Of a DNA stretch of 64,000 bases, positions 15,219 to 22,470 are shown in pieces (position 1 is the first letter of the stretch; every line of letters starts with the position of its first letter). A model generated the notes under the pieces. That model was not told the DNA's origin and made no database searches. It saw nothing but the letters and a program-made list of their open reading frames with translations. The position numbers and the translations under genes were made by a program. Source of the stretch: Rhodothalassiaceae bacterium (GTDB lineage Bacteria; Pseudomonadota; Alphaproteobacteria; Sphingomonadales; Rhodothalassiaceae); assembly GCA_026004935.1 (NCBI GenBank), contig BPKC01000001.1, positions 1,217,491 through 1,281,490 on the forward strand, in the 5' to 3' direction.

Positions 15219-17639
15219 ATGGGTCGGAATGCGGAACGGGCGGCACGGCGCGGGCCGGGCCGGGCCGGCTGCGCACATGGCGCGCACGAGCCTCACGGGC
15301 GTGCGCGGATCATCGGGCGGCTGATGGCGGGCGCGGCGCTCGCCCCGTGGTTGCTCGCCGCCGGGCCGGCCCTAGCCCAGCAGGCGGAAAATCAGCCGAG
15401 CGGCGACGAGGCGCGCGAGAGCGGAACCCTTGAGGAAATCGTGGTCACCGCCACCAAGCGCGGCGCCCAGCGCATCCAGGATGTGCCGATGGCGATCCAG
15501 GCGGTGACGGCCGAGCAGATCGCGGACACGGGCGCGGTGGAATTCTCCGATCTCGCCGGACTCATCCCCAGCCTTCAGATCCAGGATCTCGGACCGGGCG
15601 ACAAGGAATACATCATCCGCGGCGTGAATTCCTCGGCGGTCGCGACCGTCGGCGTGTACTATGACGAGGCGGTGATCACGGCGCGCAACAAGCAGGACGG
15701 CGGCGGCCGCCAGGCGGACATCGAACTCCACGATCTCGAGCGCATCGAGGTGCTGAAGGGGCCCCAGGGCACGCTCTATGGGGCAAGCTCCATGTCCGGC
15801 ACCATCCGCTTCATCCCGAACGCGCCGGATCCCTCGGGCTTCGATTTCAACGCATCCGGCACGATCTCGGGCACGCGCTTCGGCGGCGCGAACTACCACA
15901 TCGACGCCATGGCGAACATGCCGATCGTCGAGGACAAGCTCGCGCTCAGGGCCGTCGGCTGGATCACCGATGATTCGGGCTTCATCGACAACGTCCGGCT
16001 GGGCCGCAAGAACGTCAATTCGAACAATGTCTACGGCGGCCGCTTCGCGCTGCGCTTCCTGCCCACGCCGCGGCTCGATCTGACGGCGTCCGCCGTGATC
16101 CAGCATCGCGAGGTGGGCGATACCTCGCGCTTCATGCCGGACTATGATCCGACCTACAGGGCCAATCTGGAGGCCTTCGCCGATGCGCTGGCGGCCGCCG
16201 GCTTCCCGGACCCCACGCCCCGCCTCGGCGATCTCAAGTCGCAGGATTTCACGATCAACGACTGGAACGAGGATCTCCAGCTCTACGGGGTGAAGGGCGA
16301 ATACGACACCGGTGTCGGCAGCCTCTTCGCGACCGCCAACTACTACCGGCGCAAGATCGACTTCCGCTTCGATTCGACGCCGATCCTGCTCTTCTTCGGC
16401 GCGCCCGCACCCGCGGTGACCTTCGAGCCGCAGGAGCGCGAAGTGTTCTCGGGCGAAATCCGTTTTGCGTCGGATTTCTCCGGACCGCTCAACTTCGTGA
16501 TCGGCGGATTTCTGTCCGCCGAGAACAAGGATTTCGAGGTCCGCGTGATGGCCACGGGGCCGACGGGTCGCGAAATCGGCCCTTGGGATCCGACGAAGGA
16601 CTTCTTCCTCGACGGCGCGCCGAATTCCGCGATCTTCGGCCGCTTCAAGAAGGACGATCTCAACCAGCAGGCGCTCTTCGGCGAGGCGACGCTCGATGTG
16701 ACGGACGACCTGCACGTCACGGTCGGCGGCCGGCTCTTCCACTACCGCCTGAGCTCGATCGGCGCGCAGACGAAGCCTTTCGTCGGTTTCGTGGACACGC
16801 CGCGGGCGGTCAATGTGAAGACGTCCACGACCAATTTCCAGTTCAAGGGCAACGTCTCCTACGACGTGAACGAGGATGTGCTCGTGTACTTCACGGCGGC
16901 CGAGGGTTTCCGTGTCGGCGGCACGAACGATGCCGCGATCAACCCGACGGGCATCGACATTCCCGTTTCCTTCGATCCGGACAATCTGTGGAACTACGAG
17001 CTCGGATGGAAGGCGACGCTGCTGGATGGCCGGCTGATCCTGAATGCTGCGGGCTACATCATCGTCTGGAACGACATGCAGGTACCGGGCGTGGACCCCT
17101 CCGGCGCCTTCCCGATCATCTTGAACGCCGGCAAGGCGCGCATCGACGGCTTCGAGTTCGAAATCCATGCGCGCCCGCTTGCGGGACTCGACGTGATGCT
17201 CGGCGGCTCGGTGCAGAACGCGCGGCTGCGGCAGGACCAGCCGCTGGCCGATCCCGCCAATCCCGCCTTCGACCCGAACGCGGGGCTGAAGGGCGACCAG
17301 ATCCCGAACGTGCCGGACTTCCAGGGGGTGGCGTCGGTGACCTACCGCAAACCGCTCACCGACGGTCTCGACGGACTGGTGCACCTCGACTGGAGCTACC
17401 GCGGCGACGTGAACACCCAGTTCCGGCCGACGAGCCCCTTCAACGTACCGCTCAAGCACTATTCGCTGGTGAACTTCCGGCTGGGGATCGAGAACGCCAA
17501 CTGGGAGCTCAGCTTCTATGCGCGCAACCTCTTCGACAAGCGCGCCGAGGTCGATGCGATCTCGAGCTTCCAGGATCCGCTTGCCTTCATCACGGTGCGG
17601 CCGCGTACGCTGGGCGCACGGCTGACCTATCGCCGGTGA
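15219..17639 (+). CDS. TonB-dependent outer-membrane receptor
   Basis: 806 residues from the ATG at 15219 with AGGAGG 9 bases upstream. The frame is open further upstream without a ribosome site. A long basic N-region leads to a signal peptide ending PALAQQAENQ (about 47-56). The TonB box region GTLEEIVVTATKR follows, then the plug domain with DVPMAIQAVTAEQI and the LERIEVLKGPQGTLYGASSMSGTIRFI block. A 22-strand barrel occupies the remainder. The style is that of iron-complex/large-substrate receptors abundant in sphingomonad-like alphaproteobacteria. The C-terminus ends LTYRR rather than the usual aromatic residue. The substrate is unknown and no uptake genes adjoin it. Confidence 0.93.
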   Translation: MGRNAERAARRGPGRAGCAHGAHEPHGRARIIGRLMAGAALAPWLLAAGPALAQQAENQPSGDEARESGTLEEIVVTATKRGAQRIQDVPMAIQAVTAEQIADTGAVEFSDLAGLIPSLQIQDLGPGDKEYIIRGVNSSAVATVGVYYDEAVITARNKQDGGGRQADIELHDLERIEVLKGPQGTLYGASSMSGTIRFIPNAPDPSGFDFNASGTISGTRFGGANYHIDAMANMPIVEDKLALRAVGWITDDSGFIDNVRLGRKNVNSNNVYGGRFALRFLPTPRLDLTASAVIQHREVGDTSRFMPDYDPTYRANLEAFADALAAAGFPDPTPRLGDLKSQDFTINDWNEDLQLYGVKGEYDTGVGSLFATANYYRRKIDFRFDSTPILLFFGAPAPAVTFEPQEREVFSGEIRFASDFSGPLNFVIGGFLSAENKDFEVRVMATGPTGREIGPWDPTKDFFLDGAPNSAIFGRFKKDDLNQQALFGEATLDVTDDLHVTVGGRLFHYRLSSIGAQTKPFVGFVDTPRAVNVKTSTTNFQFKGNVSYDVNEDVLVYFTAAEGFRVGGTNDAAINPTGIDIPVSFDPDNLWNYELGWKATLLDGRLILNAAGYIIVWNDMQVPGVDPSGAFPIILNAGKARIDGFEFEIHARPLAGLDVMLGGSVQNARLRQDQPLADPANPAFDPNAGLKGDQIPNVPDFQGVASVTYRKPLTDGLDGLVHLDWSYRGDVNTQFRPTSPFNVPLKHYSLVNFRLGIENANWELSFYARNLFDKRAEVDAISSFQDPLAFITVRPRTLGARLTYRR

Positions 17640-17844
17640 AGGCGGCAGCCGCCGGCGCGATCCGGCCGGCGCGGGAGGCGAGGTTCCGGTGCGCGGGTGT
17701 CCCGTCTCCGCCCGCTCACCGTGGCGGGAGGGCGGATTGCCGCTCTCCCGCCACCACCCGCGGGGGCTGACGCGTGAATTCCGCTTGAGGCATCATAGAT
17801 ATGACATGGCGTTCCTTGGTGCCTGAAGGAGGCAGGAAGGCAGC

Positions 17845-18921
17845 ATGAGCGAACCTGGCGCACCGGTCATCGCGCAGAGGAAGCCGTATCTCGTGCGGCT
17901 GGCGAAGAAGGGGCGCACCTACTGGTGGTGCGCCTGCGGGCGGAGCCGCAGGCAGCCCTTCTGCGACGGCTCGCACAAGGGCACCGGCATCGAGCCCGTC
18001 GCCTATGTGGCGAAGGAGGACGGCGAGGAGGTGCTCTTTTGCGGCTGCAAGCACACCCGCCATCCGCCGCTGTGCGACGGCACGCACAACAATCTGGGCG
18101 ACACCTACGAGGAGGCGAGCGCCGACGAGATCGCGGCCACCGCCGACATTCCCGTCACGCCCTTCGATGCGACGGGCAGGGCCGCGCTCGACGGCGGCTG
18201 CTTCGTGCTGCGCCCGGCCGGGCGCTGGCGGGATCTGGGCGGCGGCTGGCGCATGGAGCCGCTGATCACGGCGGCCGACGGGGCCCGTCATCTCGCCCAG
18301 TACCGCCTGCTCGCGGAAGGTACGACGGCCCCGCTCACCTTCGGCGCGGAATCCGAGAGCGTGCTGTTCGCCCGCGCCGGCGCCGGAGAGATCCGCATCG
18401 CCGGCCGGCCCTGCCCGCTGGCGCCGCTCACCGGCTATCATGTGCGACCGGGCGAGACGGTGGAACTGCGCGCAAGCCCCGATGGCCCGGCCGAGATCAT
18501 CGCGACCCAGTGCCCGCTCGGCGAGGTGCCGCGGGTCGCCGAACGGGCGGTCCACGGTGCGGCGGATGCGGACGACGGTCTGCGCTGGCGGCGTTTCGAT
18601 CCCGATCGGCGCGAGCGGATGGCCGACCGCTTCTATCAGGTTCTGGTCGGCCCGGAGACGGGCTCGGAGCAGGTGACGCTGTTCATCGGCGAGATTCCGC
18701 GCTCGCGCGCGGCCGGCCATCGCCATCTCTACGAGGAGGCGATCGTGATCCTTTCGGGCACCGGCTTCATGTGGACCGAGCGCGCCCGCGCCGAGGTGCG
18801 CCCCGGCGATATCATCTTCCTGCCGGCGCGCCAGATCCACTCGCTCGAATGCACCGACCCCGCCGGGATGCGGCTGGCCGGCGCCTTCTACCCGGCCGGC
18901 AGCCCGGCGATAAACTACTGA
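17845..18921 (+). CDS. Tandem CDGSH iron-sulfur / cupin fusion protein
   Basis: 358 residues from ATG 17845 with AGGAGG upstream. Two CDGSH-type [2Fe-2S] motifs stand at the N-terminus: C29-x-C31...C40-DGS-H44, and C66-x-C68...C77-DGT-H81, each with the 3Cys-1His ligand set. The rest holds a cupin-like region (about 150-225) and a clearer cupin near the C-terminus with GHRHLYEEA (two His and a Glu), GTGFMW and a late QIHSLE histidine. It is a predicted cytoplasmic metal protein, perhaps a redox-sensing or ligand-modifying enzyme. The two-CDGSH N-terminus resembles known tandem CDGSH proteins. The attached cupins are the unusual part. Expressed separately from its neighbours. Confidence 0.85.
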   Translation: MSEPGAPVIAQRKPYLVRLAKKGRTYWWCACGRSRRQPFCDGSHKGTGIEPVAYVAKEDGEEVLFCGCKHTRHPPLCDGTHNNLGDTYEEASADEIAATADIPVTPFDATGRAALDGGCFVLRPAGRWRDLGGGWRMEPLITAADGARHLAQYRLLAEGTTAPLTFGAESESVLFARAGAGEIRIAGRPCPLAPLTGYHVRPGETVELRASPDGPAEIIATQCPLGEVPRVAERAVHGAADADDGLRWRRFDPDRRERMADRFYQVLVGPETGSEQVTLFIGEIPRSRAAGHRHLYEEAIVILSGTGFMWTERARAEVRPGDIIFLPARQIHSLECTDPAGMRLAGAFYPAGSPAINY

Positions 18922-19009
18922 GGACGCATGTCCCCGGTCCGCCGTTTTCTCCGGCCCGTCGCCGTGCTAGGCACGGCCATGCGATGCGCATGAGGAGGGG
19001 AGGGGTCTC

Positions 19010-20380
19010 GTGACGGATGCCACGCAAGGCGGGCCGGCGCGCTGGTCCTCGCATTTCGGCTTCATTCTGACGGCGGCGGGCGCGGCCGTCGGGCTGGGCA
19101 ACATCTGGCGCTTTCCCTACATCGCGGGCGAGAACGGGGGAGGCGCCTTCGTGCTCGTCTATCTGCTGGCGGTGGCCACCATCGGCTTTCCTGTGATGGT
19201 GGCGGAGCTTTGGATGGGCCGTCACGGCGGCGCCAACGCCTATGCCACCGTCAGCCGTCTCAGGCGGGAATTCGGCGCGGGGCGCGCATGGCAGGCGATA
19301 GGCTGGCTGTCGCTGCTGCTGCCCTTCGTCGGGATCGGCTACTACTCCGTCGTGGCGGGCTGGGTGCTCGACTACCTCTGGCTCTATGCCTCGGGTTCCG
19401 GCGCGGCGGCCGCCGCGGCAACGACGGGCGGCACGAGCCATTTCGATGCCCTGCTCGCCTCGCCCATGCGGCTGTTCTTCTTTCACGCCCTGTTCATGGG
19501 AGGGGTGATCGCCGTCGTCGCCCAGGGGGTGCAGAAGGGGCTGGAGCGCGCGGCGAAGCTGATGATGCCCGCGCTCTTCGTGATGCTGCTGGGCCTCGTC
19601 GCCTATGCCGCCGCGACCGGCGATTTCGGGCGCGGGCTCGCCTTCCTGCTCGATCCCGACTTCTCGAAGCTCACCTGGCGTGCCGTGCTGCTGGCGGTGG
19701 GCCAGGCCTTCTTTTCGCTTGCGATCGGCATCGGCGCCATGATGACGTTCGGCGCCTATCTCGATCCGAAGGACAGCCTCGCCCGCTCGGCCGCGCAGAT
19801 CTGTGCCGCGGATACGGTGGTTGCGCTTCTTGCGGGTCTTGCGATCTTTCCGATCGTATTCGCCCTCGGCATCGATCCGGGCGAGGGGCCGGGCCTGATC
19901 TTCGAGACGCTGCCGCGCGCCTTCGCCGAGATCCCGGGCGGGCAGATCCTCGGCCTCGTCTTCTTCCTGCTCGTGTTCTTCGCCGCCTTCACGACGGGAA
20001 TCGCGACGCTCGAGCCCGTCGTCGCCTGGGCGGCGACCCGCGGCATCTCGCGGCCCGCGGCGGCACTCGTCACGGGCGGAGCGGCCTGGGTCATCGGTGC
20101 GGCCGCCGCACTGTCCTTCAACATCTGGCAGGACGTGCATCCGCTGGCGTTGCTGCCGGGATTCGAGAACCGCACCGTCTTCGACACGCTGGACTACGCG
20201 ATCGCCGCCATTCTGCTGCCCGTCAACGGCATGCTGATCGCGCTGTTCGTGGGCTGGGTGGTGCCGCAGGCGGTGCTGAAGGCCGAGGTCGGGCTGGCCG
20301 ACGGGCTTGAGGGGCTCTGGCGGCTCTTCCTGCGGGTGCTGGCGCCGGCCGCGATCGCGGCGATCCTGATCTGGGGCTGA
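19010..20380 (+). CDS. Sodium-dependent (NSS/SNF family) transporter
   Basis: 456 residues beginning at GTG 19010, preceded by GAGGGGAGGGG. Neurotransmitter:sodium symporters carry amino acids with Na+ across the inner membrane. TM1 contains the signature AAGAAVGLGNIWRFPYIAGE (Na+ and substrate site), TM6 the unwound SLAIGIGAMMTFGAYLD, and TM8-like the segment FAAFTTGIATLEPVVA. Eleven to twelve helices fit the hydrophobic profile. The next gene, a PLP enzyme, begins 13 bases after the stop, so the pair probably imports and processes one amino acid. The substrate is not deducible. Confidence 0.93.
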   Translation: MTDATQGGPARWSSHFGFILTAAGAAVGLGNIWRFPYIAGENGGGAFVLVYLLAVATIGFPVMVAELWMGRHGGANAYATVSRLRREFGAGRAWQAIGWLSLLLPFVGIGYYSVVAGWVLDYLWLYASGSGAAAAAATTGGTSHFDALLASPMRLFFFHALFMGGVIAVVAQGVQKGLERAAKLMMPALFVMLLGLVAYAAATGDFGRGLAFLLDPDFSKLTWRAVLLAVGQAFFSLAIGIGAMMTFGAYLDPKDSLARSAAQICAADTVVALLAGLAIFPIVFALGIDPGEGPGLIFETLPRAFAEIPGGQILGLVFFLLVFFAAFTTGIATLEPVVAWAATRGISRPAAALVTGGAAWVIGAAAALSFNIWQDVHPLALLPGFENRTVFDTLDYAIAAILLPVNGMLIALFVGWVVPQAVLKAEVGLADGLEGLWRLFLRVLAPAAIAAILIWG

Positions 20381-20393
20381 AGGCAGAAGAACG

Positions 20394-21557
20394 ATGGGCA
20401 AGACCGCAACCGCCGCCGCCGAGACCGGCCTCATGCGCGACCACTTCCCGATTCTCGCGCATACCACCTATGTGAACGCCTGTTCGCACGGGGCGCTGTC
20501 GCGGGAGGTGGAGGCGGCCTACCACGCCTATCTCGCCCGCCGGCACGAGGTGGGCGCGGACTGGGATGGCTGGGTCGCGCTTCAGGAGGAGGTGCGTGCG
20601 CTCTTCGCCCGCCTCGTCGGCGCGGAACCGGACGAGATCGCGATCGCGACCTCGGCCTCGGCCGCGCTCGACAGCCTCGTGAGCGCGCTGAAGCCCGAGC
20701 CCGGACGCAACCGCATCGTCCTCTCGGACTACGAGTTTCCGACCGTGGGCCAGATCTGGCACGCCCAGATCCCCCGCGGCTTCGAGATCGTGCGGGTGCG
20801 CGAGGACGCCGACAACCGCATCCCGCTCGCCCGCTTCGCCGAGGCGATCGACGAGCGCACGGCGGTCGTCTCCATCGCCCACGTCTGCTACCGCCACGGC
20901 GGCGTCAACCGCGTGCGCGAGATCGCGGAGCTCGCCCATGCCGCCGGCGCCATCGTCGTGCTCGACGCCTACCAGGCGCTCGGCCAGATTCCGGTGGATG
21001 TGCGCGCGCTCGGTGTCGACGCGCTGATCGGCGGGGCGCTCAAGTATCTGCTGGCAAGCGCCGGTCTGGGTTTCCTTTACGTGCGCCGGGGGCTCGTGGA
21101 GAGGCTCTCGCCCTATGTGACGGGCTGGTTCGCGCAGGCCGACATCGCGGCGATGGATCCCTGGCATCACGAGCCGGCGCCGAGCGCCCGGCGCTTCGAG
21201 ACGGGCACGCCGCCGGTGCCGAATCTCCATGCCGGAAAGGCGGGGCTCGAGCTCGTGCTCTCGCTCGGTCTCGCCCGCATTGCGGCCGCCATCGACCGGC
21301 TGACGACACGGCTGGTGGAGGAACTGGGCGAGCTCGGCGCGCAAATCGCGACGCCTCTGGGAAAGGGCGAACACGGCGCGCTCATCGCGGTGCGTTCGCG
21401 CGACCCGGAAGCGCTTGTCGCCCGGCTCAAGGGCGAACGGATCATCACCTCCTCGCGCGACGGAAACCTGCGGATCTCGCCCCATTTCTACAACGACGAG
21501 GACGACATCGCGCGGCTGATCACGGCGCTCGCCCGCCACCGCGATCTCCTCGCCTAG
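20394..21557 (+). CDS. Class V aminotransferase-fold PLP enzyme
   Basis: 387 residues. The fold is that of cysteine desulfurase, kynureninase and isopenicillin-N epimerase-like enzymes. PLP contacts visible: SASAALDSL for the phosphate, H163 in SIAHVCYRHGG, D191 and Q194 in VVLDAYQALG, and the Schiff-base lysine K217 in LIGGALKYLL. There is no conserved catalytic cysteine loop of a SufS/NifS type, so desulfurase activity is unlikely. It is in an operon with the NSS transporter (13-base gap), suggesting catabolism or racemisation of an imported amino acid. Reaction uncertain. Confidence 0.88.
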   Translation: MGKTATAAAETGLMRDHFPILAHTTYVNACSHGALSREVEAAYHAYLARRHEVGADWDGWVALQEEVRALFARLVGAEPDEIAIATSASAALDSLVSALKPEPGRNRIVLSDYEFPTVGQIWHAQIPRGFEIVRVREDADNRIPLARFAEAIDERTAVVSIAHVCYRHGGVNRVREIAELAHAAGAIVVLDAYQALGQIPVDVRALGVDALIGGALKYLLASAGLGFLYVRRGLVERLSPYVTGWFAQADIAAMDPWHHEPAPSARRFETGTPPVPNLHAGKAGLELVLSLGLARIAAAIDRLTTRLVEELGELGAQIATPLGKGEHGALIAVRSRDPEALVARLKGERIITSSRDGNLRISPHFYNDEDDIARLITALARHRDLLA

Positions 21558-21575
21558 CCGCCGCCGTCACAAGGC

Positions 21576-21735
21576 AAAAAAAGCCGGCCCGGACAAAGGG
21601 GGGCACCGGGCCGGCCAGTCGCACGCTTCGCAAAGGGAGTGAGCGAGAGAAAGCGGCCGCCCATCAAAGGGGGCTGGTCGGCGACCGCCTCGTGCCTCAC
21701 TCACGAGGCGATCTTCATGCTTCAAGGACCGTGCC
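21576..21735 (-). ncRNA. Candidate small RNA with C-rich loops and strong terminator
   Basis: On the minus strand a 9-bp hairpin (21686-21694/21702-21710) is followed by three short C-rich stretches ending CCCTTTG. One of them sits in the 13-base loop of a 10-bp GC-rich stem (21606-21615/21583-21592). Seven T residues follow that stem (A run at 21576-21582). No minus-strand gene lies upstream that would need this terminator: the nearest minus-strand gene ends at 22471, with a plus-strand gene in between. Pyrimidine-rich anti-Shine-Dalgarno loops are common in alphaproteobacterial small RNAs. The 5' end is a guess. A weak promoter-like TTGCAG...TTTTGC pair lies near 21750-21778. Confidence 0.45.
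21583..21615 (-). terminator. Rho-independent terminator on the minus strand
   Basis: A 10-bp perfect stem (GCCGGCCCGG/CCGGGCCGGC) with a 13-base C-rich loop, followed on the minus strand by TTTTTTT (bases 21582-21576). On the plus strand the T-run would precede the stem, so it is not a terminator for the aminotransferase gene. It defines the 3' end of the candidate small RNA. Confidence 0.85.
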
Positions 21736-21999
21736 ATCCTGCAAAAGCTGGAAAAGCGCGATGCTGCAATGACTTGCGCCGAGGCCCCGAGACGGGATCG
21801 GCGATCGTGTCGCAATCTGCAGCCGATTGTCGCAGGGGCATTCGCAAATTGCATAAAATTTTCATGAATGGCGGCGCCGGGCGGTCGCCGACCACCGCGA
21901 AAGATTTCGTTAAAGCCTGTCGCGGACAATGACGGGCGCAAAGCCGCCGCCTCAGGCGGCGCGGGAGCGCGAAGGCAAGGGAAGGCAAGGAACGACGGA

Positions 22000-22452
22000 G
22001 TGTTCCGCCGCTCGTCGGGACGGAGGACGGATCGGGTTTTCGCGGCCGGCGTGCGGGCGGCGATGCTGGTGGGTTGTCTCGCCCTTGCGCTCGCCGGCAT
22101 CAGGGGACCGGCTGCGGCGCAGGAAACGGTCGAGGATGAAGGCATCCGCTACATCGATGTGACTCCCGTCGACGTGCCGCTGACCCGCGGCGGATTCATC
22201 CAGGGCCATGTCGTGATCCGGCCGACGCTGAAGGTGGAAACGCCGGCCGCCCGCGCGCGGGTGGAGGAGATGCTGCCGAAGCTCGAGGCCCGCTTTCTGA
22301 TGGCGGTGAGCGAGCTTGCCCGCTACGACATCGAGGCGGAGGCTCCCATCGACACGGGGCTCGTGCGCGCGCGTCTGCAGCAGGAGGCGGATGCGGTGCT
22401 CGGCGCGGGTATCGCGCAGGTCTTCATCATCGAGGCGATGACGACGCGCTGA
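22000..22452 (+). CDS. FliL-like secreted or anchored protein
   Basis: 150 residues from the GTG at 22000 (AAGGAA upstream). An ATG at 22063 is an alternative, and a longer frame from 21868 is unsupported. The N-terminus is basic, then LVGCLALALAGIRGPAAAQE forms a signal peptide or anchor. The mature part has DVPLTRGGFIQGHVVIRPTL, a helical ARARVEEMLPKLEARFL and a C-terminal LGAGIAQVFIIEAMTTR, the beta-helix-beta pattern of FliL-like proteins. No flagellar genes are near, so a flagellar role is not implied. Function unknown. It converges on the patatin-like gene with an 18-base gap. Confidence 0.65.
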   Translation: MFRRSSGRRTDRVFAAGVRAAMLVGCLALALAGIRGPAAAQETVEDEGIRYIDVTPVDVPLTRGGFIQGHVVIRPTLKVETPAARARVEEMLPKLEARFLMAVSELARYDIEAEAPIDTGLVRARLQQEADAVLGAGIAQVFIIEAMTTR

Positions 22453-22470
22453 CGGGCCGCTTGCGCGGCG

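Noticed and set aside
15372-17459. 695-residue minus-strand ORF opposite the TonB receptor
   Set aside because: Antisense shadow. The receptor frame has all family motifs and a ribosome site.
21639-21932. 97-residue plus-strand ORF in the small-RNA region
   Set aside because: Begins at GTG with a fair ribosome-like AAAGGGA, but crosses the minus-strand hairpins and has no similarity or hydrophobic pattern I recognise.
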